From: a bacterium
GTDB lineage: Bacteria > Bdellovibrionota_C > UBA2361 > SZUA-149 > JAEUWB01
Assembly: GCA_016786595.1 (NCBI GenBank)
Contig: JAEUWB010000047.1
Coordinates: 1-39,101 of the forward strand
Direction of reading: 5' to 3'
Length of the DNA: 39,101 bases
Shown here: piece by piece, positions 25,824-35,321 of the stretch
Numbering within the stretch: position 1 is the stretch's first letter
How the letters are laid out: the number at the start of each line of letters is the position of its first letter
The notes under the pieces: model-generated
What the model saw: only the letters and a program-made list of their open reading frames with translations
Databases searched by the model: none
Told to the model about the DNA's origin: nothing
Program-made: the position numbers and the translations under genes

Positions 25824-25865
25824 TTGCGCTTCTTATTTTTGCATCCGCTGAAAGAAGAAGCGCAA
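25824..25865 (+). promoter_or_regulatory. Leader hairpin abutting a ribosome site
   Basis: TTGCGCTTCTT (25824-25834) pairs perfectly with AAGAAGCGCAA (25855-25865). The ribosome site AGAGGG (25865-25870) follows immediately and the ATG is at 25881, so folding could influence translation of the next gene. Confidence 0.45.
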
Positions 25866-25880
25866 GAGGGCGCGAAAATT

Positions 25881-26381
25881 ATGGGAATATCGGTAACAGA
25901 AACAAAGGACGCTAATGGCACACCTACCATTAAGCTAAAAACATCACTCATTGACCCGCAAGTCCAGCATGCAAAATCAGAAATGACTCTTTTTGAACTT
26001 TTTGAAATCTTGCACAAGGAAATGCTTGACTTTAAGGAAAGAAGCAAGGGGAGTAATGGATGCTCTTCTAGAATTCCGATTCGCCTTGGTCTCTATGACA
26101 GCATGAGCGCCGCCTTCCCCGGTGCGCTCGAAAAACAGGGTAGGCGTTACCACCTCTGTCTAACATCTACTACGACAAGCCGTGGCGAAGTGTTTGGAGC
26201 ATTTGCAGCTCGAGGAAAAGTCGGACGCCAAGAGGTCAACAGTAGTGGTGACACGCTTTCGGTGGAATTTACAATCCACCCGAGAACAAAAGTCCCCATC
26301 CTTAAGGCGTGGTCTGTCGGTGGGATGGTCCAAACGCCATCAACCGAATTCAAACACTCTCATCCATATCGGGCGTACTGA
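25881..26381 (+). CDS. Hypothetical protein
   Basis: 166 residues from the ATG at 25881, placed 10 nt after AGAGGG; an in-frame TTG exists at 25824 inside the leader hairpin. The product is soluble, with no signal peptide or membrane segment. Features are MGISVTETKDANGTPTIKLKTSL, an amphipathic MTLFELFEILHKEMLDFKERSKG, then SSRIPIRLGLYDSMSAAFPGAL, and a C-terminal part with SVEFTIHPRTKVPILKAWSVGG. I do not recognise a family. It is monocistronic by layout: a hairpin lies just after its end, before the argG leader. Confidence 0.55.
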   Translation: MGISVTETKDANGTPTIKLKTSLIDPQVQHAKSEMTLFELFEILHKEMLDFKERSKGSNGCSSRIPIRLGLYDSMSAAFPGALEKQGRRYHLCLTSTTTSRGEVFGAFAARGKVGRQEVNSSGDTLSVEFTIHPRTKVPILKAWSVGGMVQTPSTEFKHSHPYRAY

Positions 26382-26395
26382 ACGTGGTTCAGCTG

Positions 26396-26499
26396 GTGCT
26401 TAGAATGTTCATCGTCTACTAAGCACTATGCTTGCTTTCTGTGCATCCAGAGCGCAGTTTTTGGTTTTCCTTGAAAAGGTTATAGCCACTGCTGCGCTC
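26396..26499 (+). promoter_or_regulatory. Two hairpins in front of argG
   Basis: GTGCTTAG (26396-26403) pairs with CTAAGCAC (26419-26426). GAGCGCAG (26450-26457) pairs with CTGCGCTC (26492-26499) across a loop that contains CCTT/AAGG. The first may end the upstream gene. The second lies about 50 bp before argG and may be part of its leader. No known riboswitch fold is recognised. Confidence 0.35.
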
Positions 26500-26515
26500 A
26501 ATATTTTTTACTTGA

Positions 26516-27880
<1,365 letters not shown>

Positions 27881-27990
27881 CTGATGAATAGTAACCGCTG
27901 AAGAGAGGATAAATCAGCCTCTATTGAGCTGAAATGATTGATCTTTTCCTGGACATTCTCGTCGGGTTCTAAGCCTCAAGCATTAATTGA

Positions 27991-28029
27991 TTTAGGCCGA
28001 TCTTCACTTGTATGCAAGATCGGCCTAAA
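27991..28029. promoter_or_regulatory. 14-bp stem with the kinase start codon in its loop
   Basis: TTTAGGCCGATCTT (27991-28004) pairs perfectly with AAGATCGGCCTAAA (28016-28029). The 11-nt loop contains the ATG of the kinase (28012-28014), and the right arm is its first codons. No ribosome site is visible upstream of the ATG. It lies after argG, so a terminator role is possible, but no T-run follows. Confidence 0.55.
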
Positions 28030-29250
28030 AAGTTTCTCCCCAACCAAGTGCTTTGTGAGCGCTTTCATATCGAGTCCTTTATCGGGGAAGGAGCTTCTGC
28101 AGCGGTTTATAAAGTCTGGGATGAAGTTAATCCAGAAAGAGCTTCAGCGCTAAAAATTTATCCAGCAACGATTGCCGCAGATAAAAAGGCGGCCCACCGG
28201 CTACATTGGGAAGTGCGCGGGGCAAATCGCATCCAACATCCAAACGTCGTGCGTTTCTATGAATTCGTCTCAAGTGACGAGTTGATTGCAATTTTGATGG
28301 AATACGTCAATGGGCAATCACTGCGATCTTACTTAAGAAAATCTCCTCAACTATCTTTCTCGCAAATTCACTATCTACTGGTTCAAATTGCAGCAGGTCT
28401 CGAAGCGATTCACTCAGCAGGATTAGTTCACCGTGATTTAAAGCCCGCCAATATTTTACTGAGTGAAAATCAAACTGTTAAATTGACAGATCTCGGCGTA
28501 GTGCTCGCGACAAAAAAAGATTCGCAAAAAAGAGATCTGGAGCACAAACTCTCAGGCACTGCTGAAGAAACAGCGCTCGATGAGCTCGTCGGTACGCCTT
28601 ATTATATGAGCCCTGAATACGTGCAACATGGCACCGTTGATAGTCGCAGCGACATATACGCTTTCGGGGTGATTGCCTATGAGTTGATTGCTGGAGTGCG
28701 GCCTTTTGAAGGTGTAGAAGTTGACGAAATCGTGCGCAGAAAAATTAAACAGGACGTGCAGCCGCTCAGTGAGCTCAAAGCAGAATGCCCAAAGGAATTG
28801 GCAAACTTGGTGATGCAGTGTCTAGAGCGCGACCCGAGCAAACGGCCACAGCTGACAAGTCAGGTGATTCACAAGTTACGCATTATTGCCGCCGAAAATA
28901 ATAAAATTAATCCAGAATATAAAATTTCTAAATCCCCAAGTCAGCGACCAACGAATTCAAGTAGTGAATCTTATATGTATTCTCTTGGTCTTGTCGGGGG
29001 AGTATTGCTACTAGTAATTATTGTCCTAGCTAGCTTATTACCAAGCTCAGAAAAAATTCGTTCTTTTTTCTTCAAGCCAGTCCCAGTTGAAAATGCTAGG
29101 CCAGTCGAAATTCTGATTCGACCTAAAGCAGATCTGCAAGAAGAGACTGTACTTAAGCCATATAAGTTTACTCGTGGAGGCTATGTTAAAGTTCCTGCAG
29201 AAGAAAATAAAGACGACAGCAGTCTAGCTCCTAAAGAGCGAGCGAATTAA
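28012..29250 (+). CDS. Membrane-anchored Ser/Thr protein kinase (Hanks type)
   Basis: 412 residues. The glycine-rich loop is IGEGASAAVY (about 24-33), the ATP lysine is K48 in ALKIY, the catalytic loop is HRDLKPANIL (140-149), the metal motif is DLG (160-162) instead of DFG, and the activation end is GTPYYMSPEY. The kinase fold ends near residue 292. A linker and one helix (about 323-344) follow, then about 68 extracytoplasmic residues with no PASTA or other sensor domain visible. It is a cytoplasmic kinase reporting from the envelope; targets are unknown. The start codon lies in the loop of a perfect hairpin. Its 3' end overlaps the decayed ATPase gene on the other strand by 27 bp. Confidence 0.92.
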   Translation: MQDRPKKFLPNQVLCERFHIESFIGEGASAAVYKVWDEVNPERASALKIYPATIAADKKAAHRLHWEVRGANRIQHPNVVRFYEFVSSDELIAILMEYVNGQSLRSYLRKSPQLSFSQIHYLLVQIAAGLEAIHSAGLVHRDLKPANILLSENQTVKLTDLGVVLATKKDSQKRDLEHKLSGTAEETALDELVGTPYYMSPEYVQHGTVDSRSDIYAFGVIAYELIAGVRPFEGVEVDEIVRRKIKQDVQPLSELKAECPKELANLVMQCLERDPSKRPQLTSQVIHKLRIIAAENNKINPEYKISKSPSQRPTNSSSESYMYSLGLVGGVLLLVIIVLASLLPSSEKIRSFFFKPVPVENARPVEILIRPKADLQEETVLKPYKFTRGGYVKVPAEENKDDSSLAPKERAN

Positions 29251-30087
29251 TATTGGCAGGCTGGTGAAATTAATTTCTAGACCATCGATTTCTTTTGTTA
29301 GCTGGCGCTCGACTTGCGGGCTCACCACCCAATTTGTCCCAGTTGGATATAGTTTGCGAAATGCTTTCATTGCTTTTGATGAAAAATGCTTAATCCCCCA
29401 TTTGCATTCAATAATGTCAGTGTTACTACGTGAGCTTTTAACTACAAAAGCAATTTCGTGGTCAGCCTTATCTTTCCAGTAAAATATCTTTGCTATCGAA
29501 AAGTTGGTTTTCAGTTCGTCCAAAACTAAATTCTTCCACAACAATCCACAGTCATCTAGTCGAAGTTCAGTCCAACCGCGCAAGTGGCAGATAAATCCTG
29601 TATCGGAACCATAGATCTGCGGTTGTTTGATAATTTCTTTTGCTCCGCCCTTGGAGTAGAGGTGTAAAACGTCAATCACATGGGTGATTTCTAGTGCTGA
29701 GAGATAATTCATGACTGCTGGGCGACTGAGGTTACTTTGTCCAGAAAGCTCGGTGATATCTAACTGTCCGCCACTTTTGCGTAGAACAATTTGTAGTAAT
29801 TATAGAAACTGCGAGCGTTTGCGAATTTGGAAGAGCTCTTGAATGTCTCGCGCGTAAAAAGACTCCAGCCATTCGCTGTAAAAACTGGGGTCAGGAACTT
29901 CTGACAGTAGAATTTGTGGAAGCCCTCCTTTAAGTAACCTAGCCTTTAAATCACTGATGCCAAATGAACTAAGCTCTGAGTAGAGCACAGGACGCAAATG
30001 CACAATCCGTTTTCTTCCAGTTAAACTATCGCTGAATTTACGCGTCACGTTCAGCGGCGTTCTTGGAATTAGAGTTAAAATATAGCG
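29224..30087 (-). pseudogene. Decayed AAA/DUF4143 ATPase gene
   Basis: The frame from 30087 to 29224 encodes the second half of the AAA_14/DUF4143 ATPase family: RYILT, FSDSLTGRKRIVHLRPVLYSELSSFG, LLKGGLPQILLSE, SFYARDIQELFQIRKRSQFL, then SGGQLDITELSGQSNLSRPAVMNYL, GSDTGFICHLRGWTELRLDDCGLLWKNLVLDEL. A TAA at 29802-29800 interrupts it in frame where the family has a Lys codon, so one base change explains it. The N-terminal half with Walker A and B is missing altogether; a stop lies just upstream at 30090. Family members are often found near toxin or restriction genes and vary between strains. This copy is dead. Confidence 0.82.
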
Positions 30088-30157
30088 TTAAAAATCAGTA
30101 AAAGTAGGGAATAAGCCTCGGGTTATATTAGTATCACATGGCTAGTCCTGTGAGTGC

Positions 30158-30186
30158 TTGACATGCCAAGTAAAAATGTGAGATAC
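30158..30186 (+). promoter_or_regulatory. Candidate promoter of the barrel-protein gene
   Basis: A perfect TTGACA (30158-30163) is followed after 17 bp by AGATAC, a weak -10. It lies about 45 bp upstream of the start codon at 30230. Confidence 0.4.
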
Positions 30187-30229
30187 GGTGCGCCATATTG
30201 GTATTTATTAATCACTAGAGGGAGAGTTT

Positions 30230-31045
30230 ATGACTAGAAAGTTAGTAGTGGCTTGGGCTTTTGCAGCTACATTTTTTACAAGTTTACTTATTCAAAATGC
30301 TACTGCTGATGAAAGGCGCTTCACGTATGTGTATGAGTCGTCAATCCTGCCAGTTGGCGTATGGGAGTTGGAGCAGTGGGTTACTAATCAAAATGGCAGA
30401 GAGCAAGGGGATTATTCGCGTTGGGACTTGCGCACTGAATTTGAATACGGCTTGACGGAACGATTACAAACAGCGCTCTATTTTAATTGGCAAAGTGTCC
30501 GCGCAGATGGAGTTCCAGGTGGTGAAAGTGATACAAAGTTCAAGGGAATATCATCTGAATGGGTTTATCAAATTACAAATCCAGAGTTAGATCCGCTTGG
30601 CTCAGCTTTGTACGCTGAAATCAGTACTGATGGCTTGGATTTTGAGTTAGAAGGGAAAATCTTACTCAGCAAAAAGATCGATGAAAATTTAGTCGCAGGC
30701 ATTAATGCTATTTATGAGGCAGAATGGGAACGTGAAGACAACACTACTGAAAAAGAGGCTAAATTAGAATTCACCGCAGGAGTTTCTTATAAATTAACTG
30801 CTGCTTGGGCCGTCGGCCTAGAGTCTCGTTATACATCTGCGTACCCTGACGGAGTTGATCTCTCGGGCCAAGAATATCAAGCTGTATCTGTAGGACCAAA
30901 CATTCACTATGGCACATCAAAATGGTGGGCTACTTTAACCGTTTTGCCACAGATCTGGGGTGATGGAGATGGCGCTGATGGTGGTCGTCAACTAGCTCAC
31001 GAAGAAGAACTCGAAGTACGTCTACTTTTTGGAGTCTTTATCTAG
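30230..31045 (+). CDS. Outer-membrane beta-barrel protein (DUF6662-like)
   Basis: 271 residues with a signal peptide (cleavage near ATA-DE). The mature start RRFTYVYESSILPVGVWELEQWVT is followed by alternating amphipathic strands (RWDLRTEFEYGLTERLQTALYFNW, EISTDGLDFELEGKILLSKKI, KLEFTAGVSYKLTAAWAVGLES). It ends in a strand finishing with hydrophobic residues (EVRLLFGVFI), as expected for a barrel. The wording matches proteins I know as DUF6662. Function is unknown; such barrels may be pores or sensors. A good ribosome site (AGAGGGAGAG) precedes the ATG. The gap to the next gene is 47 bp, so both may share a transcript. Confidence 0.75.
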   Translation: MTRKLVVAWAFAATFFTSLLIQNATADERRFTYVYESSILPVGVWELEQWVTNQNGREQGDYSRWDLRTEFEYGLTERLQTALYFNWQSVRADGVPGGESDTKFKGISSEWVYQITNPELDPLGSALYAEISTDGLDFELEGKILLSKKIDENLVAGINAIYEAEWEREDNTTEKEAKLEFTAGVSYKLTAAWAVGLESRYTSAYPDGVDLSGQEYQAVSVGPNIHYGTSKWWATLTVLPQIWGDGDGADGGRQLAHEEELEVRLLFGVFI

Positions 31046-31092
31046 CCCAGAATCCAGCAGTTATTTTTAGCAAGTTTATCGGAGAAACAATT

Positions 31093-32289
31093 GTGAATAC
31101 TAAGGCAATGAAGTCACAGGTTATTATTTGGGGTCTAATTATTACAAGTATTGGTTGCTCAGGGAGTGACCCGACAGAGTTTAAAAATACAAATGACCCG
31201 AATGGTTATTCAGTTAAAGTATTAACTGCTAATTCTGAAGACTATGAGCCTGAGTTTGTTGATTCAACCTTAGGTAACTCTTGGGGCATAGCAATACGCC
31301 CTGCCGGTTTTGGTGGTCACTTCTGGGTCACAAACGCAAACACCGGAATTTCCACTGAGTACGTTGGCGATGTGAGCGGGAAGCGATTATATCAAGATGA
31401 ACTTGCTACTGTAACTATACCGCCACCTCCAGGTTCGCCTGGAAGTGCGGTTGGGCAACCTACAGGAGTTGTGTTTAACCAATCACAAGAGTTTGTGATT
31501 ACGCAACAAACTCCGAGTGGTCCAATCAGCGGTCCAGCTAAGTTCATCTTTGCTACTAACGATGGAACCCTTGCCGCCTGGACCGAAAAGAAAAATTCTG
31601 ATGGTTCATTCAATCGCCCTGCTGATTCAATTCTTGCAGTAGATAATTCAGGTCGTGGTGATGACTACTTTGGTATAGCGATCACAAATAAATCTAGCGG
31701 TAATTTATTATACGTTGCTGATTTCGGTGCAGACTCAAAGATCAGAGTATTTAATTCCAATTTCCAAGAAGTTACCGACAGCTTCAAATTCGAAAATCCT
31801 TTCGAGAACCGCCTCTACGTGCCCTTCAACATTCAGGCGATTGGGTCAAGTCTTTTTATTGTTTATGCAAAATCTTCAGGTGAAGCAGGTGAAGAAACTC
31901 AGCGTGGAGGACTTGGCCGACTGGTGGAATATGACTTTAACGGTAATTTAAAGGCGATTTGGGATGACGGTGGACTGCTCAATGCACCGTGGGGTATAGC
32001 GTTGGCGCCGAGCACTGGATTTGGTAAATTCTCAGGACACTTGTTAATTACTAATTTTGGAGATGAAGCTTCAAGACTAGGAAGTATCGTGGCATTCAAT
32101 GTGGAAACAAAGCAAGCCGTCGATTACTTGAGAGATGGAGCAAGTAATCCAGTTTATGTGCCGGGGATATGGGGAATAATTTTTGGCAATGGAGCCAGTT
32201 TAGGGGAGGCAAATCATTTATACTTTGCAGCTGGTCCTAAAGGCGAAGAAGATGGGGTTTTTGGCAAAATCATTCCCCCTGCAACTTAA
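31093..32289 (+). CDS. TIGR03118-like secreted beta-propeller-type protein
   Basis: 398 residues from a GTG with CGGAGAAAC upstream. The signal IIWGLIITSIGC at about residues 11-22 ends in a cysteine that could be lipidated, although the lipobox is imperfect. The body has the family's repeated blades: LGNSWGIAIRP...FWVTNANTG, QPTGVVFNQS, FATNDGTLAAWTE, YFGIAITN...LLYVADFGADSKIRVFN, PFNIQAIGSSLFIVYAK, GGLGRLVEYDFNG, NAPWGIALAP...GHLLITNFGDE and PGIWGIIFGNG. This order is that of the TIGR03118 family, extracellular proteins of unknown role often linked to surface export. It overlaps the likely start of the next gene. Confidence 0.72.
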   Translation: MNTKAMKSQVIIWGLIITSIGCSGSDPTEFKNTNDPNGYSVKVLTANSEDYEPEFVDSTLGNSWGIAIRPAGFGGHFWVTNANTGISTEYVGDVSGKRLYQDELATVTIPPPPGSPGSAVGQPTGVVFNQSQEFVITQQTPSGPISGPAKFIFATNDGTLAAWTEKKNSDGSFNRPADSILAVDNSGRGDDYFGIAITNKSSGNLLYVADFGADSKIRVFNSNFQEVTDSFKFENPFENRLYVPFNIQAIGSSLFIVYAKSSGEAGEETQRGGLGRLVEYDFNGNLKAIWDDGGLLNAPWGIALAPSTGFGKFSGHLLITNFGDEASRLGSIVAFNVETKQAVDYLRDGASNPVYVPGIWGIIFGNGASLGEANHLYFAAGPKGEEDGVFGKIIPPAT

Positions 32290-32896
32290 GGGGCGTAGTA
32301 GATTTATTCGAAATTTAAATGCCTTTTCTGCTCATAAAATTTTTCCAAGGCTTGTTCTTAGATCACTCCTTCTGATTGTTATCTGCAAAACTTCTAGCGC
32401 TGAAGTTTATTTAACAAAAGATCAAGCCTTGGATCTTTTGTTCGGCCGTAACTGCACAGTCGAATATGATCCGAAATCAATTCCTGATGAGCTTAAGCGT
32501 CGACTAGAAGAATTAAATTTAAATGCCGAACATCTTCCGGATGATTTTGCAAATCAACCAGCGCATTTTTTTACCTGCACTAAGAACCAGCAAATTATTG
32601 GCGCTGCGCTAATCGATTCTGAAATTGGCAAGCATCTACCAATTACTTATATCGTCGGCTTTGATAAACATGGCACAGTGACAAAGGTTGAAATCATGGT
32701 TTTTCGTGAAGAAATCGGCAGTGAAGTATCCGCACGCGACTGGGAAGCGCAGTTTGAAGGCAAGGACAAGTATGCAGAGATTAAGCACCCTCAGACAATT
32801 CGTAATATCACTGGCGCAACATACTCTTCACGTGCAATTACAAAAGGTGTAAATCGTGCTAGGTTTTTGTGGCAACACTTTTATGGGCCAAAGTAA
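32252..32896 (+). CDS. Exported FMN-binding-domain protein (ApbE substrate)
   Basis: 214 residues if the ATG at 32252 is used; the upstream frame stays open, and this start leaves a long N-terminal region before the hydrophobic signal (LVLRSLLLIVICKTSSA, about 34-50). It overlaps the previous gene by 38 bp. The C-terminal half (about 105-200) is an FMN_bind domain as in NqrC/RnfG. ITGATYSS near residues 186-192 carries the [S/T]-G-A-T flavinylation motif, with T190 the expected acceptor. ApbE, two genes downstream, is the enzyme that attaches FMN there. The protein should be a periplasmic electron carrier working with the four-helix membrane protein encoded next. Confidence 0.82.
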   Translation: MGFLAKSFPLQLKGRSRFIRNLNAFSAHKIFPRLVLRSLLLIVICKTSSAEVYLTKDQALDLLFGRNCTVEYDPKSIPDELKRRLEELNLNAEHLPDDFANQPAHFFTCTKNQQIIGAALIDSEIGKHLPITYIVGFDKHGTVTKVEIMVFREEIGSEVSARDWEAQFEGKDKYAEIKHPQTIRNITGATYSSRAITKGVNRARFLWQHFYGPK

Positions 32897-32920
32897 TGCG
32901 TTAAGATCGTAAATTTAGTT

Positions 32921-33451
32921 ATGCAAACCGCTGCAATCCCAGGATATAGATTAGCTAAAGCAAAACAGAGCACCCGCATTCTGACTACATTAGGCCTACT
33001 CGCGCTCACTCTCGGTATTTTGAGCGCCTTGGCTCTGACACTAACTCGCACGGGTGTGATGCCGACTGACGTCGGAACGTACTATTTGGGGAAAAGTTAC
33101 CTGGAACCGAGCAACCAAGGCGGATTGGATTCAATGCTTGAAGCTGGCAGTAGGAAATCACTACAGCACTTAGCAGAAGTCACTCATTTGCATCTTGTCG
33201 GCGGATCGATCTTACTATTTATGTTATGCCACTTGCTATCGGTTTGCGATCTGTCTGAGCAAACTCGTATTTTTTGGTATGTCATTTCCTTTCTTAGTTA
33301 TCTGCTAACTTTCATTGCACCTTGGTTGATTGTCTATGCGTCGTCCAAATTTGCTTATTTGTTTGGACCTGCCGTATTGCTTTTTATTTTAAGTCTATTG
33401 GTATTAATTTATCTGCCACTTCGGGAAATGTGGGGTCGTGCTAAGTCGTAG
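32921..33451 (+). CDS. Four-helix membrane protein, probable redox partner
   Basis: 176 residues with helices near 20-41, 90-110, 117-140 and 145-168. The outside loop between helices 1 and 2 holds TDVGTYYLG and KSLQHLAEVTHLHL. Three histidines (HLAEVTHLH) sit just before helix 2 and another within it (LCHLLSV), arranged as possible heme or quinone-site ligands. No CxxCH or known cytochrome motif is present. Its position between an FMN-binding protein and ApbE, overlapping the latter by 14 bp, argues that it anchors or reduces the flavoprotein. The family is not named with confidence. Confidence 0.65.
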   Translation: MQTAAIPGYRLAKAKQSTRILTTLGLLALTLGILSALALTLTRTGVMPTDVGTYYLGKSYLEPSNQGGLDSMLEAGSRKSLQHLAEVTHLHLVGGSILLFMLCHLLSVCDLSEQTRIFWYVISFLSYLLTFIAPWLIVYASSKFAYLFGPAVLLFILSLLVLIYLPLREMWGRAKS

Positions 33452-34472
33452 AAATTTTATTCAACTAGCTGCCGCATGTGGACTAACTGCCACTCTTTTT
33501 CCGCGGCAACTTTTTGCATCTGAAATGATTTGGGTTGAACGCGCTCGGCCTTTGATGGGCACAATTGTTGCAGTTGCAATTAAAGTGCCCAGTGATTTTG
33601 ATGCGCAGAGCTTAATTAACCAGGCTTTCGATTATGCACAGTCGGCAATTAAATTGTTCTCTGATTGGGAGGTATCGAGTTTAGCCAATCAGCTACGAAC
33701 CGAGAAAGATCTACCAATTGGTAACGATCGAGGGCGATTTTTCCAAACACTTGTCGGGCAAGCACTTGCAGTCGGTAAACTCAGCCAGGGGTTTTATCAA
33801 CCGCTTAGTATCGAACTTACAGAGCTTTGGCGCCAGGCGCGTAACGATTCAAGTATTCCAACTAAGCTCGATCTGAAGTTTGCTTTAAAGGCGGTACAAG
33901 ATTCTAAAGTTCAGCTCAATCCGGGCAAGCTTGTGCTGCAAGGCTCCTCGGGGTTTGATTTTAACGGAATCGGTAAAGGCTTTGTTGCTGATTTGCTTGA
34001 AGAGTTTTTCCGATCACGTGGGATTAATACCGGAAGAATCGCTTGTAGCGGTGACCTGAAATGCTTTGGCACAGAAAACTTTTTAATTGAAATCGAAGAT
34101 CCACGCCCGCAACATTCAGCAAGTGAAATTCTTGGAAGTTTCCAAGTCAATCAGCCGATGGGGATTGCCACTTCGGGCGATTATCGGAATTGCTGGAAAG
34201 TAAACCAAAGATCATATCATCATTTGATTAATCCACTGACAGGTCTGCCTGGGCGTGAGTGCATGCAGGCAACGGTCTTACACCCCAGTGCGACGCTGGC
34301 CGATGCCTTATCAACTGCGGTATTTTTCATGAGTCCGAATGCTGGAGTGCGTTTGATTGAGTCAATTCCTCAGGCTGCTGCGGTGATTGTTGATCGCTCA
34401 CACAAGGTGCATGCCACTAAGGGCATATCTAAGTTAAACGGTACGAGACTGTTACACGGGAACTCGATTTGA
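33438..34472 (+). CDS. apbE: FAD:protein FMN transferase
   Basis: 344 residues from a GTG that overlaps the previous gene by 14 bp. SRRNFIQLAAACGL is a Tat-like signal with twin arginines. Family marks are ARPLMGTIVAVAI, FDFNGIGKGFVADLL (usually DLGGIAKGYAVD), SGDLKCFG, GIATSGDYRN, YHHLINPLTG and TLADALSTAVFFM, whose Asp helps bind Mg2+. It moves FMN from FAD to a Thr in [S/T]GAT motifs outside the cytoplasm, here most likely on the protein two genes upstream. The 3' end overlaps the tonB gene on the other strand by 44 bp. Confidence 0.93.
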   Translation: MLSRRNFIQLAAACGLTATLFPRQLFASEMIWVERARPLMGTIVAVAIKVPSDFDAQSLINQAFDYAQSAIKLFSDWEVSSLANQLRTEKDLPIGNDRGRFFQTLVGQALAVGKLSQGFYQPLSIELTELWRQARNDSSIPTKLDLKFALKAVQDSKVQLNPGKLVLQGSSGFDFNGIGKGFVADLLEEFFRSRGINTGRIACSGDLKCFGTENFLIEIEDPRPQHSASEILGSFQVNQPMGIATSGDYRNCWKVNQRSYHHLINPLTGLPGRECMQATVLHPSATLADALSTAVFFMSPNAGVRLIESIPQAAAVIVDRSHKVHATKGISKLNGTRLLHGNSI

Positions 34473-35157
34473 CTGTTTTAGCGCCTGCTCGAGCGGGGGC
34501 AAAGGCCCATTTTTCTTTGATTGTTTGTAGCGCTGCAGAGTCACAATCAATGCGTCCGGAAGATTTTACAAGGTTGGCTTCAAGGATCTCTCCACGTTCG
34601 CTGATTGTCACTTCAACGACAAGGCTGCCTTCAAACTTTGCAAGTCGCGCGCTGCGAGGATAGGCTGGCTTTGGTGCGTTGACTAAAACAGGTCCTAAGG
34701 AATTACCAGACGAACTTCCGCCGATTGAATCTCCGATTACACTACCTGAGTTGGCAGCTTGGGAAGTAAATTCATGAGTTTGCGAGAGGCTTGAAGGATT
34801 ATTCTGCGGGCTAGGAATTTTTTGATTTTGGGACTTCAATTTCGCATTTTGGGGAGTAACGCCTGGGGTTAGATTTAAACTCGCTCGAGCTTGAGTCTTT
34901 AAGGCAATTTCATCGGCAAATACTTTGGTGATTTCTGGAGTAGATTCAGCTTGAGGTAGGGAACTAATCGCTAATCGCGCAGGAGTTGAATTATTTTCTG
35001 CAGGACTAAGACTATTAATTAGGCTCACTACGATCATCTCGTTGCCGGGTGAAACGACAGAGACAACACCCTTACACCACATACAACCAGCAAGCGCGCC
35101 GAGATGTAGCAGCAACGAAACTAGAACAGAAAAACACAAGCTTGGTGAATTCATCAC
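34429..35157 (-). CDS. tonB: TonB energy-transducing protein
   Basis: 242 residues. A single N-terminal helix (about 8-25) anchors it in the inner membrane. The periplasmic linker is unusually rich in Ser, Asn and Gln rather than the Pro-Lys repeats of classic TonB. The C-terminal domain (about 160-242) is standard: KPAYPRSARLAKFEGSLVVEVTISERGEI...VKSSGRIDCDSAALQTIKEKWAFAPAR. It couples ExbBD-driven force to the outer-membrane receptor encoded divergently 164 bp away; exbB and exbD are not in the window. Two adjacent ATGs (35157, 35154) are possible starts. Confidence 0.88.
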   Translation of the reverse strand: MMNSPSLCFSVLVSLLLHLGALAGCMWCKGVVSVVSPGNEMIVVSLINSLSPAENNSTPARLAISSLPQAESTPEITKVFADEIALKTQARASLNLTPGVTPQNAKLKSQNQKIPSPQNNPSSLSQTHEFTSQAANSGSVIGDSIGGSSSGNSLGPVLVNAPKPAYPRSARLAKFEGSLVVEVTISERGEILEANLVKSSGRIDCDSAALQTIKEKWAFAPARAGAKTVKSSSRVTVSYRLT

Positions 35158-35255
35158 TAGGCTATCATCTTAAAATCGTATTTTCGAATCAAGATCTAAT
35201 GAAAAGTTTATTGTCATTGTTTTGTCACCAGGGCTGAAAAAAATACTTCTCAGTG

Positions 35256-35283
35256 TTGACCTGGCCGATTTTTTCCGTAAAAA
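35256..35283 (+). promoter_or_regulatory. Candidate promoter of the TonB-dependent receptor
   Basis: TTGACC (35256-35261), a 16-bp spacer and TAAAAA (35278-35283) lie about 40 bp before the receptor start. I see no clear Fur box in the tonB-receptor intergenic region. Confidence 0.4.
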
Positions 35284-35321
35284 AGTCTTCAGCATTTTCA
35301 CTTTAAAGGATCTCGAGCATA

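Larger units (their letters stand above)
25290..25880. other. Long intergenic region with palindromes
   Basis: About 590 bp between divergent genes. It holds a possible 40-residue frame (25338-25460), a perfect 20-bp palindrome (25667-25686), TGGCCACTGGCCA just beyond it (about 25699), and an 11-bp hairpin just before the next gene. The rest is AT-rich without a convincing gene or RNA. Confidence 0.5.
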
